The notes under the pieces: generated by a model | What the model saw: only the letters and a program-made list of their open reading frames with translations | What the model was told of the DNA's origin: nothing | Databases searched by the model: none | Shown: piece after piece, positions 8,349 through 16,408 of the stretch | How the letters are laid out: every line of letters starts with the position of its first letter | Numbering within the stretch: the stretch's first letter is position 1 | Translations under genes and position numbers: made by a program | Assembly: GCA_947565255.1 (NCBI GenBank) | Contig: CANOFI010000002.1 | Coordinates: 1 to 28,481, forward strand | Direction of reading: 5' to 3' | DNA length: 28,481 bases | From: an uncultured Lachnospiraceae bacterium | GTDB taxonomy: Bacteria > Bacillota > Clostridia > Lachnospirales > Lachnospiraceae

Positions 8349-9526
8349 TTTGCCGCCTCCCGCGATGCCCCTTCAAAATTCAGTCTCCATAATTTCGTAT
8401 GCTTCACAAGCCCCGGCTCCATATGAAAGGAAGCCGTGTAATCAACCGGCACAACCCACAAAAAGCTCCTTCCCTGCCGTGACAGTTCTTTCATCAGCTG
8501 CACAATCCGGTCATTCTGATCACCCGAAATCAAAAAAACCTGACTTTCCTCGGAATCCTTTTTTAACTGCTCTTTATACAGCGATACAAAATCCAGCTCC
8601 TGCTCCCTGCCATACTTTACTATATTCCCTGTTTCATCCAGAAAAATCCTCGTCAGGGCCTCGTTCACCTGTCCCATATAAGCGGTGCCCGCGCCTCTTT
8701 TTTCCACGCATACAGGCTCTTTATCCCCTTCGCCGGTTCCATTGGTATACAGTGCGCTTTTTATGCCTTTTTGGGAAAAAAAGGCGCAAAATGTCTTGGC
8801 AAGCCGGATACTTTCCTCCAGAACCTCATTATGCACGGACAGGCTCTCCTTTTGTACATTCAAATATATGCTTACCTGCTGATTTGTCATTGTCTCCAGC
8901 AGATTCACCTTCATGCTGCCAGTGCGTGCCGTTGCATTCCAGTTGACATTTCTTATGCTGTCATATACCTGGTATTCCCGCACGCCGCGGTGCAAAAAGG
9001 GGTCCTCCTGCATAAACGGATACATCATCTGGCTTCCGTATACCGTCTCCACAAACTGCGCAAACCGTTTTGCATCCACATAACCCGGATAAACCGTAAG
9101 ACAGCTTTCGCAGGAGACAGGTTTGATATACTTTTCATCCAGAAACAGGCTCTGCGCCTGCAGCGTTGCCTGCTCAATCCTATACAATCCCCTTCTGGTA
9201 CAGACCAGCTGTATACAGCGTTTCCGGCGCTGGAACATCATAACAGACAGCAGGTCATTCCTTGTATAGCGGTCGTTGGACAGCGATGAACCTTCCCTGG
9301 TTTCCTTAAAATATTTTGACAGCTTAAATGTAAGAAAAACAGCCGGAAGCGGAAGCCATTTGCGGTTTTCCAGCACCTCCTCCAGCTCCACCGTATCCCC
9401 CTGCGTCACTTTTTCCTTTACAAAGCGTATGTCTGCCTTTAACCTGCGGTCCCATACTCTATGATAAATCAGTGCCTGTACACGGTATAAAAGAAAAACA
9501 CTCATTACAATCGCCAGAATCTGCAC
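8345..9526 (-). CDS. DUF58 domain protein
   Basis: 393 residues with one N-terminal hydrophobic segment (about 2-16), a beta-rich middle, and the DUF58 signature REYQVYDSIRNVNWNATAR at about 195-213, followed by MKVNLLETM. Such proteins are usually encoded beside MoxR AAA+ ATPases and are thought to act as their partners, sometimes with a von Willebrand A-like fold. The downstream gene overlaps by four bases. The ATG at 9526 has AGGTGG about 10 bases upstream; an in-frame GTG at 9532 is an alternative. The gap to moxR (112 bases) is open in this frame but holds no earlier good start. The client is unknown. Confidence 0.82.
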   Translation of the reverse strand: MQILAIVMSVFLLYRVQALIYHRVWDRRLKADIRFVKEKVTQGDTVELEEVLENRKWLPLPAVFLTFKLSKYFKETREGSSLSNDRYTRNDLLSVMMFQRRKRCIQLVCTRRGLYRIEQATLQAQSLFLDEKYIKPVSCESCLTVYPGYVDAKRFAQFVETVYGSQMMYPFMQEDPFLHRGVREYQVYDSIRNVNWNATARTGSMKVNLLETMTNQQVSIYLNVQKESLSVHNEVLEESIRLAKTFCAFFSQKGIKSALYTNGTGEGDKEPVCVEKRGAGTAYMGQVNEALTRIFLDETGNIVKYGREQELDFVSLYKEQLKKDSEESQVFLISGDQNDRIVQLMKELSRQGRSFLWVVPVDYTASFHMEPGLVKHTKLWRLNFEGASREAAK

Positions 9527-9638
9527 CTGTCCACCTGCTTTCTGCCCGTCCTGCCAGACATCACACCAGAACGTGTCTGAAAATTGCTTTATGCCGGCTG
9601 TACCTTCTGAATTCGGGGCAAATATGACGCATTCTTTG

Positions 9639-10595
9639 TCAGCAGCCCTTAAAATTCTCTACCGGTACTTCTATCTGCTCGGTCAGCTCCCTTATGACAC
9701 GCCCGGCATCTGTCTTTTCTTCATAGGAAGCCGCCGGCACCACACGGTGTGCCAGCACGGGACGGGCCAGACATTTGATATCCTCAGGCACCACATAATC
9801 CCTTCCGCAGATTGCCGCATATGCCTGTGCACACCGCATAAATACAAGACTTCCGCGGGGGCTGACCCCAAAAAGCAGCAGAGGGGATGTCCGTGTGGCA
9901 CGGACAATCTCCAACAGATACTTCTGCAGCAGTTCATGGACATACACATGCCTTACTGCCTGCTGCATCTCTATGACCTTGTCCCTGCTGCACACCGGCT
10001 GCAACGTCTCTAACGGCTCTTCCTTCATAAAACGCCGGAGCAGCTTTAGCTCGTCCTGCCCTTCCGGAAAGCCTGCAGAAAGCTTCATACAGAAACGGTC
10101 CAGCTGTGCCTCCGGAAGCGGAAACGTCCCCGCCGTCTCAATCGGATTTTCGGTCGCTATGACAAAAAACAACTGCTCTAAGCGCCTGGTCGTTCCATCA
10201 ATGGTAATCTGCCGTTCCTCCATGCATTCCAAAAGTGCGGACTGCGTTCTCGGCGTCGCCCGGTTTATCTCATCTGCAAGCACAACATTGGCAAATACCG
10301 GACCCGGACGAAATACAAACTCCTGCTCCTTCTGATGGAAATAATTTAAACCCGTTACATCCGAGGGCAATAAATCCGGGGTAAACTGAATGCGCTTCCA
10401 TTCACTCTCCAGGGACTTTGCAAGCGCCTTGGCAAGCATGGTTTTTCCGGTTCCCGGCACATCTTCCAGCAGCACATGGCCGCCTGCAAGCAGCGCAGTC
10501 AGGACAAGCTTTATCACCTCGTCTTTGCCAACGATTATTTTTTCTATGTTCTCTTTTATTTTATTCGTCTCTCGTGCAACCTGTGTAATTTCCAT
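9639..10595 (-). CDS. MoxR-family AAA+ ATPase
   Basis: 318 residues. Walker A is LEDVPGTGKT (about 43-52), Walker B is VVLADEINRA (about 104-113), and the MoxR stretch ENPIETAGTFPLPEAQLDRF lies at about 150-170. The C-terminal lid region has SPLLLFGVSPRGSLVFM. MoxR ATPases are chaperone-like enzymes that help mature or assemble specific proteins together with DUF58 or vWA partners. That partner is the next gene downstream, with the DUF4129-type membrane protein after it. The start lies 26 bases beyond the glgB stop, so it may share the glgB transcript; the GAGGAGCGTACCAAT leader gives a ribosome binding site. Confidence 0.93.
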   Translation of the reverse strand: MEITQVARETNKIKENIEKIIVGKDEVIKLVLTALLAGGHVLLEDVPGTGKTMLAKALAKSLESEWKRIQFTPDLLPSDVTGLNYFHQKEQEFVFRPGPVFANVVLADEINRATPRTQSALLECMEERQITIDGTTRRLEQLFFVIATENPIETAGTFPLPEAQLDRFCMKLSAGFPEGQDELKLLRRFMKEEPLETLQPVCSRDKVIEMQQAVRHVYVHELLQKYLLEIVRATRTSPLLLFGVSPRGSLVFMRCAQAYAAICGRDYVVPEDIKCLARPVLAHRVVPAASYEEKTDAGRVIRELTEQIEVPVENFKGC

Positions 10596-10621
10596 TATTG
10601 GTACGCTCCTCTGAACCTTCC

Positions 10622-12619
10622 CTAAAATTCAAATACAGCAACTCCAAATGCCGGCAGTTCATAAGCAAACGAATATTCTCTGTTGTCACATTCCTGCTTC
10701 TTGGCCCGGTATGTTTTCTGGTGGCTGCACCCTGTACCCCCGAAACGTGTCTCATCTGAGTCCAGTATCAGCCTGTATGTGGTATCTTCCGGTACCCCGA
10801 CACGGTAATCCTCTCTTGCAACCGGCGTAAAATTGCAGATAAACAGCAGATTGTTTTTTCCATCCTTCGCACGCCTGATAAAGCTGTAAATGCTTCTGTA
10901 ATTATCATCCGCATTAATCCATTCAAACCCTTCCGGCTGCGTATCCAGCTCATACATGGCCGCTTTCTTATTATACAGTGCAAGGAGCTCCTTCACGAAG
11001 GCCTGCAGCTGCTGGTGCACCGGCTCCGCCAGTAAAAACCAGTCAAGCTCCCGCTTCTCGCTCCATTCACGCTCCTGTCCGAACTCCTGTCCCATAAATA
11101 ATAACTTTTTACCCGGGTGCCCGAACATAAAGGCATATCCCGCTTTTAAGTTTGCCAGCTTTTCTTCCATATAGCTTCCCGGCATCTTATTAAACATGGA
11201 ACACTTCAAGTGAACGACCTCATCATGCGACAATACCAGAATATAATTTTCGCTGTACGCATATGTCATGGAGAAGGTCATGCGGTTGTGGTTATCTTTT
11301 CTGAAATAGGGGTCCAGCTTCATATAGTCCAGAAAGTCATGCATCCAGCCCATATTCCACTTCAGGGAAAAGCCAAGTCCGTCATCCTCCGGCCTGCCCG
11401 TCACCATCGGCCATGCCGTGGACTCTTCCGCGATCATCATGGCGCCTTTGTTTCTGCCGAGAAATACAGAATTCAGATGCTTGAAAAACTCAATTGCCTC
11501 CAGGTTTTTATTGCCGCCGTATTCATTTGCCACCCATTCTCCATCCTGTTTTCCATAATCCAGATAAAGCATGGAGGCTACAGCGTCGACCCGCAATGCA
11601 TCCACATGAAATTTTTCCACCCAGAACAGTGTATTTGCAATCAGGAAATTTTTTACTTCATTTTTTCCATAGTCGAAAATTTTAGTTCCCCAGTCGGGAT
11701 GCTCTCCTTTGCGCTTATCTGCATATTCAAACACACAGCTTCCGTCAAATTCGCTTAATCCGTGGGCGTCTCTCGGAAAATGCGCCGGCACCCAGTCGAG
11801 AATGACTCCGATTCCCTTTTTGTGCAGGTAATCCACCAGATACATAAAATCCTCAGGTGTGCCGTAGCGGGAAGTCGGCGCATAATATCCCGTCACCTGA
11901 TAACCCCATGATCCATCGAACGGATGTTCGGCTATGCCCATCAGCTCCACATGCGTAAATCCCATCTCCTGCACATATTCTGCCAGGCTTTCCGCCAGCT
12001 CCCGGTAGTTATAAAATTTATCCTCATCGGAATCATCCCTGTAAATGTGCTTTTTCCACGAGCCCGGATGCACCTCGTACACCGCCATCGGCGCTGTCAG
12101 GCAGTCCCTCTTCTGCCGTTTTTCTATCCACGCTTTATCCCCCCATACATACGTGTTAATGTCCGCTATCTTCGACGCCGTTCCCGGACGCAGTTCGGCG
12201 CTGTTTGCAAACGGATCCGCTTTGTACAGCTTCTCGCCCCGCTCGGAAATAATTAAAAATTTGTACAAATCCCCGACATGCGCTTCTTCTGCAAAAATAT
12301 CATAAATGCCCTGCTCTCCAAGCTTTTTCATCGGATGGGACGTCTCATTCCACCCGTTAAAGCTACCAATCAGAAACACCTCTTTTGCCTTAGGCGCCCA
12401 GACCGCAAAATAAATTCCTTTTTTTCCATTTTCCGTCATCTCATGCGCGCCAAGCTTTTCATAGATGCTGTAATGGGTACCCTGTCCAAACAGGTACATA
12501 TCCATATCGGTTACCCGAAGCCCTGCATCACCAGCCTGATTCGGCTTTTTTTCTTTTACCATGCTGTTCTTCGCCGCATGAGACGGCTTCATCTTTTTTC
12601 TTGCTTTTGATTTTCCCAT
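10622..12619 (-). CDS. glgB: 1,4-alpha-glucan branching enzyme
   Basis: A GH13 enzyme that makes alpha-1,6 branches in glycogen. The N-terminal CBM48-like domain includes YFAVWAPKAKEVFLIGSFNGW. The catalytic regions are readable in order: DWVPAHF (region I), DALRVDAVASML (region II, with the nucleophile Asp), MMIAEES (region III, acid/base Glu) and LSHDEVVH (region IV). I choose ATG 12619 (665 residues, start MGKSKARKK) because AAAGGAT sits 7 bases before it. The upstream ATG at 12646 has no comparable site and would add nine residues. A basic, low-complexity N-terminal extension of about 35 residues precedes the domain. No other glycogen genes are in the window; the moxR operon follows after 26 bases. 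Confidence 0.95.
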   Translation of the reverse strand: MGKSKARKKMKPSHAAKNSMVKEKKPNQAGDAGLRVTDMDMYLFGQGTHYSIYEKLGAHEMTENGKKGIYFAVWAPKAKEVFLIGSFNGWNETSHPMKKLGEQGIYDIFAEEAHVGDLYKFLIISERGEKLYKADPFANSAELRPGTASKIADINTYVWGDKAWIEKRQKRDCLTAPMAVYEVHPGSWKKHIYRDDSDEDKFYNYRELAESLAEYVQEMGFTHVELMGIAEHPFDGSWGYQVTGYYAPTSRYGTPEDFMYLVDYLHKKGIGVILDWVPAHFPRDAHGLSEFDGSCVFEYADKRKGEHPDWGTKIFDYGKNEVKNFLIANTLFWVEKFHVDALRVDAVASMLYLDYGKQDGEWVANEYGGNKNLEAIEFFKHLNSVFLGRNKGAMMIAEESTAWPMVTGRPEDDGLGFSLKWNMGWMHDFLDYMKLDPYFRKDNHNRMTFSMTYAYSENYILVLSHDEVVHLKCSMFNKMPGSYMEEKLANLKAGYAFMFGHPGKKLLFMGQEFGQEREWSEKRELDWFLLAEPVHQQLQAFVKELLALYNKKAAMYELDTQPEGFEWINADDNYRSIYSFIRRAKDGKNNLLFICNFTPVAREDYRVGVPEDTTYRLILDSDETRFGGTGCSHQKTYRAKKQECDNREYSFAYELPAFGVAVFEF

Positions 12620-12735
12620 AACAATATCCTTTCTTTTTTCGAACATCTGTTCTTATTGTAATATATATTTCACAGATTCACATGAATAACCTCTTTCTCT
12701 GTGATTTAGAATCCCAGTTTTTACTATAAGTTATA

Positions 12736-12870
12736 CCTTGTTTTTACCGCCCGTAGGGCATGCATTATGGTGTGCCCTATGGGTATACCTTGTTTTATAC
12801 CGCCCCCTAAAGGACCAGGCCCTATAGGCCGTCGCAAAGGGCATGCATTAAGGGGTGCCCTTTGGGTATA
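12736..12870. repeat. Two tandem hairpin repeat units (family with 6576 and 19321)
   Basis: Unit A is 12736-12787 and unit B 12788-12870; both begin CCTTGTTTT and end GGGTATA. Unit A pairs CCGTAGGGCA with TGCCCTATGG (12751-12760 with 12773-12782, one wobble). Unit B pairs CAAAGGGCA with TGCCCTTTG (12835-12843 with 12856-12864, perfect). Stem bases differ between units but stay complementary, which argues for selection on structure or spread as hairpins. Unit B overlaps the 3' end of the GIY-YIG gene. Unit A lies about 115 bases upstream of the glgB start. Confidence 0.82.
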
Positions 12871-13109
12871 CCTCGAAGTACAAGCTGCTCTTTTTCCCTC
12901 CGGCTCATTTTTTTGACGGCATACTCCCGGCTCATGGCCTCCTGTTTCGACAAAAAAGTTTCATAATACACAAGCTGCACCGGAAGACGGGCCCTTGTAT
13001 ATTTGCCTCCCTTTCCCGCCTGGTGCGCCGCCACTCTTTTTTTCAAATCGTTTGTCCAGCCGGTATAATAAGTCCCGTCTCCGCAGCGCAATATATAACA
13101 ATAATTCAT
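12822..13109 (-). CDS. Solo GIY-YIG nuclease (YhbQ/YazA-like), 3' end inside a repeat
   Basis: 95 residues starting MNYCYILRCGDGTYYTGWTN, which holds the two GIY-YIG-type strands (CYI and YTG). LKKRVAAHQAG and KYTRARLPVQLVYYE follow, with the catalytic-region Arg and Glu in place (SKQEAMSREYAVKKM). This is the small single-domain GIY-YIG family typified by YhbQ. Its last 16 residues, GIPKGHPLMHALCDGL, and its TAG stop are encoded by the hairpin repeat unit at 12788-12870, so the native C-terminus was replaced or extended. ATG 13109 is chosen because GAGGG lies about 9 bases upstream and it avoids overlapping the methyltransferase gene; an ATG at 13160 is possible. Cellular role unknown. Confidence 0.85.
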   Translation of the reverse strand: MNYCYILRCGDGTYYTGWTNDLKKRVAAHQAGKGGKYTRARLPVQLVYYETFLSKQEAMSREYAVKKMSRREKEQLVLRGIPKGHPLMHALCDGL

Positions 13110-13149
13110 TTTACATTTCCCTCTGCCCCGTTTATTCTGGGCTGCCGGT

Positions 13150-14016
13150 CTAAACTGCACTCTCCCATCTTCCGGAAGCTCCGCAGGGAAGAATGAGTCC
13201 CGTACTGCTGACCGGGAGTCCTATTTCATCCGACAGAACCCTTCCGCCGAACCCCGCCTGCACCTCCGCTGAAAGAATATACTGCAGAACAGCCGGGGCA
13301 AGTCCGGTTGTATAGGAATTAATGAGAAAGAACAACGGTTTTTTCGACAATAAATTCGCTGTCTGTTTTACAAAATGATAAAGTTTCTCTTCTATTTTCC
13401 AAATCTCGCCCTTTGGTCCCCGTCCGTAGGAGGGCGGATCCATAATAATACCGTCGTATGTATTGCCGCGGCGGATTTCCCGCTCCACAAATTTTACGCA
13501 GTCATCTACAATCCAGCGAATCGGCGCATCCGAAAGGCCGGAGCTTTTCGCGTTTTCCTTTGCCCAGCCAACCATACCCTTTGAGGCGTCCACATGTGTC
13601 ACCGAAGCCCCGGCAAGCGCCGCTGCAAGAGAGGCCCCGCCGGTATAGGCAAACAGATTCAGAACCTTGACAGGCCGGCTGCATGTTCTGATTTTTTCGC
13701 CAAACCAGTCCCAGTTGACCGCCTGTTCCGGAAACAGGCCTGTATGCTTAAAGTGAAACGGCTTTAACTGAAATATAAGCTCCTTATACCGAATGCTCCA
13801 CTGCTGGGGAAGATCAAAAAATTCCCACTCCCCGCCGCCTTTTTTGCTCCGGTGGTAATGACCGTTTCGCTGCTTCCACCTTTTGTCCTTTTTCTCTGTC
13901 TGCCATATGACCTGCGGGTCCGGACGCACCAGCACATACCGGCCCCAGCGTTCCAGCTTTTCTCCGCATGAGGTATCAATCACCTCATACTCCTTCCAGT
14001 TTTCTGCTACCCACAT
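13150..14016 (-). CDS. Class I SAM-dependent methyltransferase (RlmI/RlmK-like, COG1092 type)
   Basis: 288 residues. The SAM-binding motif VLNLFAYTGGASLAAA lies at about 117-132, with VTHVDASKGMVGWAKENA as the acidic-loop region and DGIIMDPPSYGRGPKG at about 188-203 as motif IV. This arrangement fits the C-terminal domain of rRNA methyltransferases of the RlmI/RlmK group, lacking a PUA domain. The m5C enzymes of that group use a Cys near motif VI; here the corresponding stretch reads FFLINSYTTG with no Cys, so an m5C activity is doubtful. It lies between trmL and the GIY-YIG gene, 24 bases after trmL. AAAGGAA lies before the ATG. Substrate not assignable from sequence. Confidence 0.82.
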   Translation of the reverse strand: MWVAENWKEYEVIDTSCGEKLERWGRYVLVRPDPQVIWQTEKKDKRWKQRNGHYHRSKKGGGEWEFFDLPQQWSIRYKELIFQLKPFHFKHTGLFPEQAVNWDWFGEKIRTCSRPVKVLNLFAYTGGASLAAALAGASVTHVDASKGMVGWAKENAKSSGLSDAPIRWIVDDCVKFVEREIRRGNTYDGIIMDPPSYGRGPKGEIWKIEEKLYHFVKQTANLLSKKPLFFLINSYTTGLAPAVLQYILSAEVQAGFGGRVLSDEIGLPVSSTGLILPCGASGRWESAV

Positions 14017-14040
14017 ACACGTTCCTTTCCTATTCTGTCA

Positions 14041-14535
14041 TCATTCTTTCCAATGCAGCCTGTGCAGCTGTCCGGCTGTCTGCATGCCCGCAAATCCGTT
14101 CTGACGCAGCGCCTCGTACAGCACAATGGCCACGGAATTGGACAAATTCAGGGAACGGATTTTTTCTTCCATAGGAATGCGGATACAGTTCTGCCGGTGC
14201 TCGACCAGAATTTCCTCCGGAATCCCCGCACTTTCTTTGCCAAACATCAGATAACAGTCCGGCTCATAACAAACTTCCGTATATATATTTTCTGCCTTTG
14301 TCGATGCCATATAAAGCTTTGCACCCGGATTTTTCTGCATAAAATCTTCAAAATTAAGATAAGTCGTAACATCTAACTCATTCCAGTAATCCATTCCCGC
14401 ACGTTTTAACGATTTTTCATCTAACCGGAAACCCAGCGGTTTTATTAAATGCAGCCTCACATTTGCAGCCACGCAGGTCCTTCCAATATTCCCCGTATTG
14501 GCCGGTATCTCCGGCTCAAATAATACAACATTCAT
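14041..14535 (-). CDS. trmL: tRNA (cytidine/uridine-2'-O-)-methyltransferase TrmL
   Basis: A SPOUT-fold methyltransferase of 164 residues that 2'-O-methylates wobble nucleotide 34 in tRNA-Leu isoacceptors. Motifs seen: EPEIPANTGNIGRTC near the N-terminus, LMFGKESAGIPEEIL in the middle, and IPMEEKIRSLNLSNSVAIVLYEALRQ at the knotted C-terminus (its first part binds SAM). Length matches the family. ATG 14535 is preferred over a GTG nine bases upstream, because AAGGTGG lies 5 bases before it. The gene follows the aminotransferase by 39 bases and precedes the methyltransferase by 24 bases, so it is probably in the same transcript. Confidence 0.93.
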   Translation of the reverse strand: MNVVLFEPEIPANTGNIGRTCVAANVRLHLIKPLGFRLDEKSLKRAGMDYWNELDVTTYLNFEDFMQKNPGAKLYMASTKAENIYTEVCYEPDCYLMFGKESAGIPEEILVEHRQNCIRIPMEEKIRSLNLSNSVAIVLYEALRQNGFAGMQTAGQLHRLHWKE

Positions 14536-14574
14536 ATTAACCACCTTTTTAGCCGCATCCTGCCGGCAGCACTC

Positions 14575-15744
14575 TTAACGTTCCTTCCTGAGTTTTTCCA
14601 CAAAACGGCCAAGCCTGTCCACCGCAACCTTTAAATCCTCTAAGGAATAGGCATAGGAAATCCGCAAAAATCCTTCGCCGCATTTTCCGAAGGCTGTCCC
14701 GGGCACCACTGCGACCTTTTCTTCTTCCAAAAACCTTGTGGCAAATTCGTCTGACGTCATTTTAAATTCCTGAATGCTCGGGAATATGTAAAAGGCGCCA
14801 AACGGCTCAAAACATTCTAATTTCATCTCTTGAAACGCATGCAAAAGATAACGGCGTCTCTGATTATATGCCTCCCGCATCTGCTCGACCTCTTCATCGC
14901 ATTCCTGAAGCGCCACTACAGCCGCATACTGGCTCGTTGTCGGAGCACACATAATCGCATACTGGTGCAGTTTCAGCATCTGCCCGATGATGTTCGCCGG
15001 CCCTGCTGCATATCCCAGCCGCCAGCCGGTCATTGCATAGGATTTCGAAAATCCATTGATTACAATCGTCCGTTCCTTCATTCCCGGAAAGCTTCCGATT
15101 GATACATGCGGTTCCCCATAAGTCAGTTCTGAGTATATTTCATCCGACACAACAAAAATATCATTTTCAATAATCACATCTACCAGCTCTGCCAGTTCTT
15201 CTTTTTTCATCACTGCACCCGTCGGGTTGTTTGGAAATGGAAGTACCAGAATTTTGGTCTTCGGCGTAATAGCAGCCAAAAGCTCCTCCCTTGTCAGCTT
15301 AAACTCATCCTCTGCCTTCAATTCAATAATCACAGGCGTCCCACCGGCCATAAAGGCACATGGCTCATAGGACACATAGCTGGGCTGCGGAATCAGTACC
15401 TCATCACCGGGATTGAGCATGGTGCGGAACGCAAGGTCAATCGCCTCGCTCCCTCCCACAGTAACAAAAACTTCTTCCTCATATTTATAATACAGATTCA
15501 TGCGCCGCTTTAAATATTTGCAGATTTCCTTTTTCAGTTCCTTCAGCCCGGCATTGGATGTATAAAATGTTCTTCCCTTTTCCAGGGACTGTATGCCCTC
15601 CTGACGCACGCGCCACGGCGTATCGAAATCCGGCTCCCCGACTCCGAGCGAAATAGCATCCGGCATCTCACTGACGACATCAAAAAACTTCCGGATACCG
15701 GACGGCTCTACCGTTTTTATTTTATCACACAGCGGATCTCTCAT
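14575..15744 (-). CDS. PLP-dependent aminotransferase, class I/II
   Basis: 389 residues with fold-type I aminotransferase landmarks: GEPDFDTP near residue 37, PNNPTG at 171-176 (Asn contacts PLP and carboxylate), SDEIYSELTYG at 200-210, and GFSKSYAMTGWRLGY at 231-245 with Lys 234 as the Schiff-base lysine. The C-terminal Arg of the LRISYA stretch would bind the substrate carboxylate. It falls in the aspartate/aromatic aminotransferase-like group (PatA/AspC-like); substrate preference cannot be read. Its ATG overlaps the TGA of the Lrp-type regulator by four bases, implying translational coupling and likely regulation by that protein in response to an amino acid. Confidence 0.92.
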   Translation of the reverse strand: MRDPLCDKIKTVEPSGIRKFFDVVSEMPDAISLGVGEPDFDTPWRVRQEGIQSLEKGRTFYTSNAGLKELKKEICKYLKRRMNLYYKYEEEVFVTVGGSEAIDLAFRTMLNPGDEVLIPQPSYVSYEPCAFMAGGTPVIIELKAEDEFKLTREELLAAITPKTKILVLPFPNNPTGAVMKKEELAELVDVIIENDIFVVSDEIYSELTYGEPHVSIGSFPGMKERTIVINGFSKSYAMTGWRLGYAAGPANIIGQMLKLHQYAIMCAPTTSQYAAVVALQECDEEVEQMREAYNQRRRYLLHAFQEMKLECFEPFGAFYIFPSIQEFKMTSDEFATRFLEEEKVAVVPGTAFGKCGEGFLRISYAYSLEDLKVAVDRLGRFVEKLRKER

Positions 15745-16223
15745 GGCGTCACCAGCATCCTTTCCTTTTGCGGCTCACATTCCATGAGCGTTCCATGGTC
15801 CTTGTACTTTTTCAGAATAAAGTTCGTCGCCGTGCTCAGAACCCCTTCTAACGCAGCCAGCTTGTGAGTTACAAATGTGGCAACCTCCTTCAGGCTTTTT
15901 CCCTCAATTGTTACCATCAGGTCGTATGCACCGGAAATCAGGTATACGGAATTCACCTCCGGATAATTATAAATACGCTCCGCCATCTTATCAAACCCCT
16001 GTCCCTGCTGCGGCGCAACGCGCACCTCAATCAGGGCGGACACCTTTTCCTCCGATGTTTTATCCCAGTCAATCATCGTATGATAACCGCATATAATATG
16101 TTCTTTTTCCATCACTGCAATTTCATTTGCCACCACCGTCTCATCCACACCTAACAAAACAGCCAGTTCCTGCAGATCAATTTTACTGTTTTTCTCAATA
16201 AATTTTAAAAGCATTTCCCGCAT
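15741..16223 (-). CDS. Lrp/AsnC-family transcriptional regulator
   Basis: 160 residues: an N-terminal winged-helix region (LLKFIEKNSKIDLQELAVLLGVDETVVANEIAVMEKEHIICGY, given in pieces: IDLQELAVLLGVDE then EIAVMEKEHIICGY), then a RAM ligand-binding domain from about residue 62 with VNSVYLISGAYDLMVTIEG. Lrp/AsnC proteins form dimers to octamers and sense amino acids. ATG 16223 is chosen with AAAGGAG 8 bases upstream; a TTG directly before it is an alternative. It is the first gene of a probable operon with the aminotransferase, trmL, methyltransferase and GIY-YIG genes. The upstream region holds direct repeats and an inverted repeat that could be its own operator. Confidence 0.9.
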   Translation of the reverse strand: MREMLLKFIEKNSKIDLQELAVLLGVDETVVANEIAVMEKEHIICGYHTMIDWDKTSEEKVSALIEVRVAPQQGQGFDKMAERIYNYPEVNSVYLISGAYDLMVTIEGKSLKEVATFVTHKLAALEGVLSTATNFILKKYKDHGTLMECEPQKERMLVTP

Positions 16224-16370
16224 CAATATCGCTCCTTTCCAAGCCTTTCTGTTTTAAACATTTGCAAACTCGTCACTCCGAATAAGACTTTCGCAATTAC
16301 CTGCCTTTCTGTTTGATTAAAGGAAACATCACATTTCCCATAAGTTTTTTATTATATATTATGTAACCCA

Positions 16371-16403
16371 TTATCAAAAATTATCAAAAATGACCAACGG
16401 TCA
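16371..16403. promoter_or_regulatory. Tandem 10-bp repeats plus palindrome between AIR-like gene and lrp
   Basis: TTATCAAAAA occurs twice in tandem (16371-16380, 16381-16390), directly followed by the perfect inverted repeat TGACC-AAC-GGTCA (16391-16403). Read on the minus strand it is a short 5-bp hairpin followed by TTTTTGATAATTTTTG, which could be a weak terminator for the AIR-synthase-like gene ending at 16409. The tandem TTTTTGATAA also lies at the upstream edge of the lrp promoter region, where TTGATA and TATAAT-like boxes occur, so an operator role is equally possible. Confidence 0.4.
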
Positions 16404-16408
16404 CTTAT

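Noticed and set aside
7737..8426. Plus-strand open frame of 229 codons
   Set aside because: It is antisense to the DUF4129-like gene, with no ribosome binding site or recognisable domain.
9527..9638. Possible N-terminal extension of the DUF58 gene
   Set aside because: The frame is open back into moxR, but no good start exists upstream of GTG 9532 and the ATG product already begins like other DUF58 proteins.
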